Assembly: GCA_945898025.1 (NCBI GenBank)
Contig: CAMDGT010000063.1
Location: 1-6,876, forward strand
Source: Rickettsia typhi
GTDB lineage: Bacteria; Pseudomonadota; Alphaproteobacteria; Rickettsiales; UBA1997
Direction: 5' to 3'
DNA length: 6,876 bases
Shown: one piece after another, positions 1 through 5,343 of the stretch
How the letters are laid out: each line of letters begins with the position of its first letter
How positions within the stretch are numbered: the stretch's first letter is position 1
Program-made: the position numbers and the translations under genes
The notes under the pieces: generated by a model
The model's input: the letters and a program-made list of their open reading frames with translations, nothing else
What the model was told of the DNA's origin: nothing
The model's database searches: none

Positions 1-356
1 CAACCAAAGGCAAATATTTTTTTGAAGTTGGTTTTTGCTGAAATTTCTTTTGCGTAGTGCAAAGCTCCATTTTCAGCATAGTTGGTTATGGCTTTTTGAT
101 CTGTTGAAATTATTTGGTTGTTATCATCGCAATATAAAACTTGTTTTTCAAGTTCAGATTTATTTTCAATAACAATTATGAAGTCTTTAGAAATGGCGGT
201 AAATTCAGGAAAGCCTGATTTTCCCGCTCCTTTCTTTGAGGCAGTTTTTAAGGCTTCTTGAACTTCTTTAATATCACTGCAATTTGGTGTGTATTTTATT
301 TTAGCACTTTCAAGACGTTTGCTTATAAATATATCAGTTTTTTTCTCGTTTGGCAT
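1..356 (-). CDS. N-terminal part of a restriction-modification protein (PD-(D/E)XK nuclease domain, probably fused to an N-6 adenine DNA methylase); runs off left edge
   Basis: Reading leftward from ATG at 356-354, the frame is open for 118 codons to the window edge; it begins MPNEKKTDIFISKR. A nuclease-like core is visible: GFPEF at residues 48-52, then hydrophobic DFIIVIENK at 58-66, giving E51 and the E64-x-K66 pair expected of a PD-(D/E)XK site. NYAENGALHYAK (92-103) and the following KIFAFG match, from memory, the N-terminal region of type IIG or type I-like proteins in which this nuclease precedes an N-6 methylase. The methylase itself (NPPY-type motif) lies outside the window, so the fusion is inferred. 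No ATG lies upstream in frame before a TAA at 377-375, so this is the first possible ATG; there is no good Shine-Dalgarno. The start is 2 bases after the stop of a transposase remnant on the same strand. It could also be a stand-alone nuclease domain. Whether it is intact further left is unknown. Confidence 0.72.
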   Translation of the reverse strand, partial: MPNEKKTDIFISKRLESAKIKYTPNCSDIKEVQEALKTASKKGAGKSGFPEFTAISKDFIIVIENKSELEKQVLYCDDNNQIISTDQKAITNYAENGALHYAKEISAKTNFKKIFAFG

Positions 357-358
357 TA

Positions 359-760
359 TTATGCGATTAATTCTTTATATGTTATATTCTTTTCTGATAG
401 ATTACTAAATAAGCTACTAATTCTATCTGTCTTAGGCATCTTACAATTACCTTCATTAAGTCTAAAAGTAAATTCATTTACATATCTATTCAAATGTTTT
501 TTGCTAATATTGTGAAATGTACCGTGATACCCTCTTTTAACTATAGCCCAAAAGATCTCAATAGTGTTGGTGAAAACACCATAACAATTGCTTCTTGCTG
601 TAGTTGACTGTACGATGAGGAATAAAGCCTTTTATTGACTTATACCTTTAAAATCATCAGCCATCAAGACACTATTTAAAACATCAACATTATTCTTTTG
701 CAACTCCCCTTAAGTCAACAAATTTTAATCTCTTTTGAATGACAGTTTTAACTTTTACGA
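359..760 (-). pseudogene. Decayed IS1595-family (ISXO2-like) transposase, C-terminal half only, with several frameshifts
   Basis: Three changes of minus-strand frame are needed to follow the protein. From about 758 one reads KVKTVIQKRLKFVDL; shifting frame at about 703 gives QKNNVDVLNSVLMADDFKG, ending at a TAA (634-632); back in the first frame from 632 comes GFIPHRTVNYSKKQL; then from about 589 to the stop at 361-359 comes YGVFTNTIEIFWAIVKRG, YHGTFHNISKKHLNRYVNEF and a tail ending YKELIA. The TDDFKGY-like, PHRTVNHS-like, NTIExFW and GTFHxxSxKHL blocks are hallmarks of the ISXO2 DDE domain (known family), holding the later catalytic residues. The N-terminal zinc ribbon and first catalytic Asp are missing, because the remnant abuts the 3' end of queH at 763. 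No terminal inverted repeats or target duplication could be picked out. It is certainly inactive as read. The final 77 codons are intact, suggesting fairly recent decay. Confidence 0.85.
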
Positions 761-762
761 CC

Positions 763-1422
763 TTAATCAAATTTATAAAATTCTTCGCCAATTTCTATTT
801 CTTCGCGGTTGTTTTTTCGTCGCCATTCATTGTTATCTCTAAGAGAATAAATACAACCGCAATATTCTTGCTTGTAAAACTCTTCTTTTTTTGCTATTTC
901 ATACATTCTTGAAGCTCCGCCTGCCTTTCTCCAGTTGTAGGTCCAATAATTGATTCCTTCGTATTTTTTAACCACCCTTGAACCACAATCATTAATTTGA
1001 TCCATATCTTTCCATCTTGAAATACCAAGCGATGAAGTAATAATTTTAAAATTATTTTCAAAAGCATAAAGTGCCGTTCTTTCGAATCTCATATCAAAGC
1101 ATTTTGTGCATCTTTCTCCTCTTTCTGGCTCATTTTCCAAGCCTTTGGCTCTTGAAAACCAGTTTTGCACATCATAATCGGCATCAATAAACGGTATTCC
1201 TAGTTTTTCGGCAAATTTAATATTTTCTTCTTTGCGAATTAAATATTCTTTTTTAGGGTGGATATTAGGATTATAAAAAAATATTGTTAAATCAATGTTA
1301 GAGGCAATCATTCTCTCCATTAAATCTCCCGCACAAGGCGCACAACAGCTATGCATTAAAACTCGATTATCAGTTGCATAATCGGGAAGCTTTAGTAAAT
1401 ATTCATATTCTTGCTTTAACAT
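763..1422 (-). CDS. queH: Epoxyqueuosine reductase QueH
   Basis: This enzyme makes the last step of queuosine synthesis, reducing epoxyqueuosine to queuosine at position 34 of GUN-anticodon tRNAs (Tyr, His, Asp, Asn); it is the non-homologous alternative to cobalamin-dependent QueG. At 219 residues it has the expected family size. The cysteine signature is complete: HSCCAPC (24-30), ERCTKC followed by FDMR (103-112) and EYCGC (186-190), which supply iron-sulfur and metal ligands in this family. Other family blocks include FFYNPNIHP (48-56) and [13 protein letters not shown] (168-180). The C-terminus ([12 protein letters not shown]) looks natural, so the adjacent transposase remnant seems not to have truncated it. 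The gene is divergent from mutM across an 85-base gap with a candidate promoter at 1472-1500; no Shine-Dalgarno precedes its ATG, and no clear terminator hairpin follows it. Recognition of the family is firm. Confidence 0.95.
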   Translation of the reverse strand: MLKQEYEYLLKLPDYATDNRVLMHSCCAPCAGDLMERMIASNIDLTIFFYNPNIHPKKEYLIRKEENIKFAEKLGIPFIDADYDVQNWFSRAKGLENEPERGERCTKCFDMRFERTALYAFENNFKIITSSLGISRWKDMDQINDCGSRVVKKYEGINYWTYNWRKAGGASRMYEIAKKEEFYKQEYCGCIYSLRDNNEWRRKNNREEIEIGEEFYKFD

Positions 1423-1471
1423 AATTTAATTAATAATTTGCAATTGTTTTTTAGTTATTTTAGAAAAAAAT

Positions 1472-1500
1472 ATCCTAATAATAATAATTAATTTTTTCAA
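1472..1500 (-). promoter_or_regulatory. Candidate sigma70-type promoter for queH
   Basis: On the minus strand TTGAAA (1500-1495) is followed, after exactly 17 bases, by TAGGAT (1477-1472): 5/6 and 4/6 matches to the consensus hexamers. Transcription would begin near 1465, giving a leader of roughly 43 bases before the queH ATG at 1422. In such A/T-rich DNA hexamers like these occur by chance, so this is only a candidate. On the plus strand a weaker pair, TTGCAA (1438-1443) and TAGAAA (1461-1466), also 17 apart, could serve mutM; both genes must be driven from within or beyond this 85-base divergent gap. Confidence 0.35.
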
Positions 1501-1507
1501 GTAAGAA

Positions 1508-2335
1508 ATGCCAGAATTGCCAGAGGTTGAAACCATTAAAACCAGCCTAATTAATGCCAATATTATCAATGGCAAAATAACTGAAATATTTCGTTCGCAA
1601 TATAAATTAAGAACCCCCTCCACTCTTGATTTAAAAGAGTTAACAAACCTTGCCATTAAAAAAATATCACGAAGAGCCAGATATTTAATGATTGAGTTTG
1701 ATAATCAAACCAGCCTAATAATTCACTTGGGAATGAGTGGCAGATTACTACTAAAAACAGCATCTCCAACCGCAAAGCACGATCATTTTGCTATCAAAAT
1801 TAATTATCAAAATGATGATAAATGGCTTATTTTCAACGATCCTAGAAGATTCGGGCTTATTGATTTAATTGATAATCAAAATATAAAGCAACATCAACTA
1901 CTTGCGAAGCTTGGTCCTGAGCCATTATCTACAGATTTTAATCATCAATATTTAGCTAATAAACTTGCTAATAAGAATATTAATATTAAAACTAGCTTAA
2001 TGGATAACCAAATTGTAGTGGGTGTTGGCAATATTTATGCTAATGAATCGCTATTTTTATCTAAAATTTTACCGTTAAGATCATCAAAATCAATTAATGA
2101 TGCAGAAATTAAAAATTTAGTTAAATCAATTAAATTTATTCTAAATCAAGCAATTGCAAATAAGGGTTCTTCAATAAATGATTATGTCGATGCCGATGGC
2201 AATATTGGCAACTTTCAAAATAATTTTAAAGTTTACGGAAGAATGAATCAAAATTGCATAAAATGCTCAAATAAAATTGAAAAAGTAATGCAAAATGGTC
2301 GCTCTAGTTTTTTCTGTCAAAAATGTCAAAAATAA
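1508..2335 (+). CDS. mutM: Formamidopyrimidine-DNA glycosylase (Fpg/MutM), with Lys-to-Arg change at residue 58
   Basis: This bifunctional repair enzyme removes 8-oxoguanine and formamidopyrimidines and nicks the abasic site. It starts with the invariant PELPEVE, where Pro2 (exposed after Met removal) is the Schiff-base nucleophile and Glu3 the acid; this fixes the start at 1508. Further landmarks are HLGMSGR (73-79, lesion-pocket Met76), NDPRRFG (110-116, with the void-filling Arg/Phe), LGPEPL, VGVGNIYANE, the ADGNIGNFQ segment and VYGR. A helix-two-turn-helix and a zinc finger C250-x2-C253-x16-C270-x2-C273 with Arg265 close the 275-residue protein, a normal length. One deviation: the RRAKYL motif reads RRARYL, so the catalytic-region lysine (Lys57/58 of E. 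coli Fpg, depending on Met numbering) is Arg58. It is the first gene of a tight plus-strand cluster; the lipoprotein ATG follows its stop by one base. Only a weak Shine-Dalgarno is present. Confidence 0.96.
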   Translation: MPELPEVETIKTSLINANIINGKITEIFRSQYKLRTPSTLDLKELTNLAIKKISRRARYLMIEFDNQTSLIIHLGMSGRLLLKTASPTAKHDHFAIKINYQNDDKWLIFNDPRRFGLIDLIDNQNIKQHQLLAKLGPEPLSTDFNHQYLANKLANKNINIKTSLMDNQIVVGVGNIYANESLFLSKILPLRSSKSINDAEIKNLVKSIKFILNQAIANKGSSINDYVDADGNIGNFQNNFKVYGRMNQNCIKCSNKIEKVMQNGRSSFFCQKCQK

Positions 2336-2336
2336 T

Positions 2337-2999
2337 ATGTTTTATAAAAAATTAAAATCCCTTACAATCATCATTAATTCTATCGCCATTCTTACAACCT
2401 CTTGCTCTGGCGCTAAAGAATTAAGCTCTACAAAATATGCAATTAAAACAAAAGAATGGCTAAAACAAGCCAAATATAAAACCTCTAATAATTTTAGCAA
2501 AATTTTTCATCGCGAAGAAAAGCCCGAAGAAAAGCCCGAAGAAAAGCCCGAAGAAAAGCCAGAAGAAAAGCCGGAAGAAAAACTTGAAATTATTGACGAA
2601 AAGCCAATTAGTCAGTCCGCACAAAGCAATAAAATCAAGCAAAATTTTGTTTATGGCACTAAAGATGTTCCGCTTGCCGATGGCTTAATTAAGATTGGCG
2701 AAGATAGCTTAAATTTCGATCTAGATTATGGTAGCATCATTTCATCTTCTTACAAAACCGAACAAAATATCTCAATTATTCAAAAATTTTATCAAGAAAC
2801 CTTGCTACAAATGGGCTGGAATCTTACCGAAAATTCATCAGAATTATTGAAATTTACAAGAGATAATGAAAAATTAACCATCAATTTCAAAAAATCAAAT
2901 GATCAAGAAATTAATCAAAAAAACGAATTGACCATAAATTTTACAGTATCTGCAACCGTTAACTCTTCCAATCAAAGCGGAATCTTCTTTGAAGAATAA
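2337..2999 (+). CDS. Putative lipoprotein with (EEKP)n spacer, function unknown
   Basis: A 220-residue protein I cannot name. The ATG at 2337 is preferred because it opens a classic export signal: basic MFYKKLK, a hydrophobic stretch (8-20) and a Cys at residue 23 in the context ILTTSC, a plausible though imperfect lipobox (Thr rather than Leu at -3). A farther ATG at 2295 would bury the signal behind 14 residues and overlap mutM. Residues 60-83 are five EEKP units plus EEKL, presumably a flexible charged tether. A folded C-terminal domain (about 103-213) includes VPLADGL, alternating strands, FYQETLLQMGW (151-161) and a K/N-rich beta region; the FY...L...GW pattern is reminiscent of small conserved hypothetical periplasmic domains in alphaproteobacteria, from memory only. 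It lies one base after mutM and two before mnmE, so it is probably co-transcribed and envelope-anchored. No catalytic motif is seen. Confidence 0.8.
   Translation: MFYKKLKSLTIIINSIAILTTSCSGAKELSSTKYAIKTKEWLKQAKYKTSNNFSKIFHREEKPEEKPEEKPEEKPEEKPEEKLEIIDEKPISQSAQSNKIKQNFVYGTKDVPLADGLIKIGEDSLNFDLDYGSIISSSYKTEQNISIIQKFYQETLLQMGWNLTENSSELLKFTRDNEKLTINFKKSNDQEINQKNELTINFTVSATVNSSNQSGIFFEE
2514..2585 (+). repeat. In-frame 12-bp tandem repeat (GAAGAAAAGCCC) encoding EEKP, six units
   Basis: Three identical 12-base units (2514-2549) are followed by GAAGAAAAGCCA, GAAGAAAAGCCG and a diverged last unit GAAGAAAAACTT. The translation is EEKP x5 then EEKL. The first three units are perfect copies, implying recent expansion or homogenisation by slippage. 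Because the unit is a multiple of three, copy-number change alters tether length without breaking the frame of the lipoprotein. Confidence 0.95.
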
Positions 3000-3001
3000 A
3001 A

Positions 3002-4393
3002 ATGACAACAATATTTTCTATCATAACCTCTACAAATGGTGGCTCCGTAGCAATAATTCGCATTTCTGGCGAAAAAACAGTTAACTGCCTTAATGCTCTT
3101 GGCATCAATAAAAAAATAGATCATAACCAAATATTATTTACAAAAATATATGATTTAGAAAATAATAAACTACTCGATGGGGCTGTAATTTCAAGCTTTG
3201 AAGCTCCTAACAGCTTTACCGGAGAAAATGTTATCGAAATAAATATTCATAATTCAATTTTTATTATCAAAAGAATTTTTGCCATTTTATCAAAAGTCGA
3301 AGATGTAGCAATAGCAGAGGCTGGCGAATTTTCTAAAAGAGCTTTTTTGAATGGAAAAATTGATTTAGTGCAAGCGGAGGCAATTCCTGACTTAATCAAG
3401 GCAGAAACGGAAATTCAACATCGACAGGCATTGCAACAATTAACAGGAGCTCTAGGGCAAAAATATGAAAATTGGCGAAGCGAGATAATTCAAGCCTTAT
3501 CAATGATAGAAGCGGTTATTGATTTTCCCGAAGACGATTTACCTACCGAAATTATTAATTCAGTAGAAAATAAGGTGAAAAACTTAATTTCAGGAATAAC
3601 TCTTCATCTGCAAAATAAATCAATTGGGCAAAAAATAAAACAAGGTTTAAGCCTTGTTATTATTGGCTCTCCAAATGTTGGAAAATCTAGTTTAATTAAC
3701 TTTCTTGCCCAAAGCGAAGTGGCAATTGTTTCCGATATCGCAGGAACGACAAGAGATATAATCGATACTCACCTAGAAATTGCAGGCATGATGGTAAAAA
3801 TTTCTGACACCGCAGGAATTAGAAAAACCAATAATCCAATTGAAAAAGAAGGTATTGAAAGAGCAATAAAAAGAGCAACCGAAGCTGATTTTAAAGTTTT
3901 TGTTGTCGAGTTTAATAATTATCAAATATTAACAGAAAATGCTCATCTAATTGACGAAAGAAGCTTAATCATCATTAATAAAATCGATAATAATCATCTT
4001 GGCGAAAACTTGAATCTTAGCGATGAAGAAATAATAAATTTAAAAGTAAATAATTGGCTACAAAACCTTGATAATCAATCATTGCGAGCAATTATAATTC
4101 CCGTCTCTGTCAAAGAAAATTTAAATATGAATAAATTTTTGCAGTCACTAGAAATAATAATTGGCAAAACTTTTATTATTGGTAGTAATGTTGAAATGAT
4201 TACTCAACAAAGATACATAAATGCCTTGCAAAAGGCTTTGGAGGCACTCAAAAACTTTGATTTAAATAATAATATTGAAATAGCAGGAGAAGATCTAAGA
4301 ATCGCCTCACGAGAAATTGGCAAAATAACCGGAAAAGTTGGTGTTGAGAATATTCTTGACAATATTTTCAGCAAATTCTGCATTGGCAAATAA
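3002..4393 (+). CDS. mnmE: tRNA uridine-5-carboxymethylaminomethyl modification GTPase MnmE
   Basis: MnmE works with MnmG to build (carboxymethyl)aminomethyl groups on wobble uridine (U34) of tRNAs, using a folate one-carbon donor. At 463 residues it is full length. The N-terminal folate-binding domain has the SVAIIRISG (15-23) and PNSFTGENVIEI (69-80) blocks; the helical domain has GEFSKRAFLNGKIDL (108-122) and QAEAIPDLI. The inserted G domain shows P-loop GSPNVGKS (222-229), G2 GTTRD (248-252), DTAG (269-272), NKID (326-329) and SVKE (369-372). It ends with the family's catalytic CIGK (460-463). An unusual point is INIHNS (80-85... around His83), where the family normally has HGG. The start is fixed by the usual MTTIF opening; the lipoprotein stop lies 2 bases upstream, so translation is probably coupled, with GAAGAA in the preceding gene's end as a weak ribosome site. 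It converges on tpiA. Confidence 0.96.
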   Translation: MTTIFSIITSTNGGSVAIIRISGEKTVNCLNALGINKKIDHNQILFTKIYDLENNKLLDGAVISSFEAPNSFTGENVIEINIHNSIFIIKRIFAILSKVEDVAIAEAGEFSKRAFLNGKIDLVQAEAIPDLIKAETEIQHRQALQQLTGALGQKYENWRSEIIQALSMIEAVIDFPEDDLPTEIINSVENKVKNLISGITLHLQNKSIGQKIKQGLSLVIIGSPNVGKSSLINFLAQSEVAIVSDIAGTTRDIIDTHLEIAGMMVKISDTAGIRKTNNPIEKEGIERAIKRATEADFKVFVVEFNNYQILTENAHLIDERSLIIINKIDNNHLGENLNLSDEEIINLKVNNWLQNLDNQSLRAIIIPVSVKENLNMNKFLQSLEIIIGKTFIIGSNVEMITQQRYINALQKALEALKNFDLNNNIEIAGEDLRIASREIGKITGKVGVENILDNIFSKFCIGK

Positions 4394-4421
4394 AAAAAAC
4401 CAGAAAAACCGATAATTATTA

Positions 4422-4441
4422 CTAAACAGCCCCTTGTTTAG
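4422..4441. terminator. Small hairpin between convergent mnmE and tpiA, possible bidirectional terminator
   Basis: CTAAACA (4422-4428) and TGTTTAG (4435-4441) form a perfect 7-bp stem with a 6-base loop, GCCCCT, in the 44-base gap between mnmE and the end of tpiA; the right arm covers the tpiA stop codon. Read leftward, the transcript downstream of the stem becomes U-rich (GGTTTTTCTGG then TTTTTTT at about 4392-4412), but the run starts about a dozen bases away; read rightward only scattered T's follow. A second TGTTTAG at 4448-4454 could compete for pairing. The stem is A/T-rich and weak, so this is a tentative call. Confidence 0.35.
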
Positions 4442-5343
4442 AGACTTTGTTTAGCAGAAACTTGATATGACAAGGCAATTTCAACAAATTCATCAGCTTC
4501 AAGGCTTGCTTTACCAATCAAGAGGCCGTCAATATTATCAATAGCAAGAATCGAGGCTGAATTTTTACTATTTACTGAGCCACCATAAAGCACTGACACA
4601 TTGGCATTATTAGCAATTTTATTTTGTGATTTCAATTCATTAATCGTTGCAATTATTGCATCTGATATTTCTTTAATTTCTGCAATTGTAGGAACATCGC
4701 CACTACCAATCGACCAAATTGGCTCGTAAGCAATTAAAAGCTCAAATGATTGATTGGAGTCAAGCATTGCTAAGGCTTCTTTTAGCTGTTCTTGCACAAA
4801 ATTAATGTGTTCTTTTTTGTTTCTAACCGCTAGATTTTCGCCAATACATAAAATTGGCATAAATTTTTGACTTATTGCTAAATTGAGCTTTTTGGCGATA
4901 ATTTGATTATCTTCATTATTGAATTCTCTTCGTTCAGAATGACCAATAATTACAAATTCGCAACCGACTTCCTTAAGATTAAGCAAAGAAATATTGCCTG
5001 TAAAAGAGCCAGAAAGCTCGTAGTGACAATCTTGACCTCCGATTTTGATAATTTTTTCTTCAATTAGAATTTTATCAATTTCTTCATCAGTAAGACTAGA
5101 AAGAGTTTGATTTCTCTTGGCGATTATATATTCCAACTGCTCTAGACCCTCATCCATAACTTCACTATCGATATAATCGAGCAAAATAATTGCTGGACAA
5201 ATTACAAAGGTAAGATTGTCAAATTTCTCACGATTGGAATAGAAAGCACGAAAAAACTTATCAAGCCATATATCTGTTGACTCGAAACCGTGATTCATCT
5301 TCCAGTTTGCAATAATAAAAGGTTTTTTATAAAGATTCGGCAT
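4438..5343 (-). CDS. tpiA: Triosephosphate isomerase with an extra ~30-residue segment
   Basis: It interconverts dihydroxyacetone phosphate and glyceraldehyde 3-phosphate in glycolysis and gluconeogenesis. Active-site parts of the (beta/alpha)8 barrel are all present: NWK (Asn13, Lys15), GHSERR (His135 as electrophile, 134-139), CIGE (166-169), IAYEPIW (Glu207 as catalytic base) with loop 6 continuing SIGSG, and the phosphate-binding YGGSV (253-257). The protein is 301 residues, against about 250 for most bacterial enzymes. The excess sits between strand 2 (FVICPA, 46-51) and strand 3 (IKIGGQDC, 99-106), an acidic, probably helical stretch at about 62-95. The dimer-loop TGE is TGN (115-117). 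The start overlaps the end of rnd by 17 bases, with no Shine-Dalgarno, so translation probably depends on ribosomes finishing rnd. Identity is secure. Confidence 0.96.
   Translation of the reverse strand: MPNLYKKPFIIANWKMNHGFESTDIWLDKFFRAFYSNREKFDNLTFVICPAIILLDYIDSEVMDEGLEQLEYIIAKRNQTLSSLTDEEIDKILIEEKIIKIGGQDCHYELSGSFTGNISLLNLKEVGCEFVIIGHSERREFNNEDNQIIAKKLNLAISQKFMPILCIGENLAVRNKKEHINFVQEQLKEALAMLDSNQSFELLIAYEPIWSIGSGDVPTIAEIKEISDAIIATINELKSQNKIANNANVSVLYGGSVNSKNSASILAIDNIDGLLIGKASLEADEFVEIALSYQVSAKQSL

Noticed and set aside
258..515. 85-codon plus-strand open frame rich in F/Y/L
   Set aside because: It overlaps, antisense, the start of the restriction-modification gene and the intact tail of the transposase remnant; its composition is what A/T-rich antisense DNA gives.
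590..705. Programmed frameshifting of the transposase, as in IS1 relatives
   Set aside because: At least three shifts are needed, the protein lacks its N-terminal half, and no slippery heptamer with a stimulatory structure was seen at the shifts, so decay is simpler.
1426..1656. 76-codon minus-strand frame
   Set aside because: It is antisense to the unmistakable PELPEVE start of mutM and covers the divergent promoter gap; no motif.
2295..2336. Upstream ATG that would lengthen the lipoprotein by 14 residues
   Set aside because: It overlaps mutM's zinc-finger codons and would place a polar extension before the signal peptide; ATG 2337 gives a proper export signal.
2460..2642. 60-codon minus-strand frame with repeated FFGLF units
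   Set aside because: It is the antisense image of the EEKP repeat in the lipoprotein gene; the apparent hydrophobic repeat is an artefact.
4204..4389. 61-codon minus-strand frame
   Set aside because: Lies wholly inside the conserved C-terminal domain of mnmE on the opposite strand.
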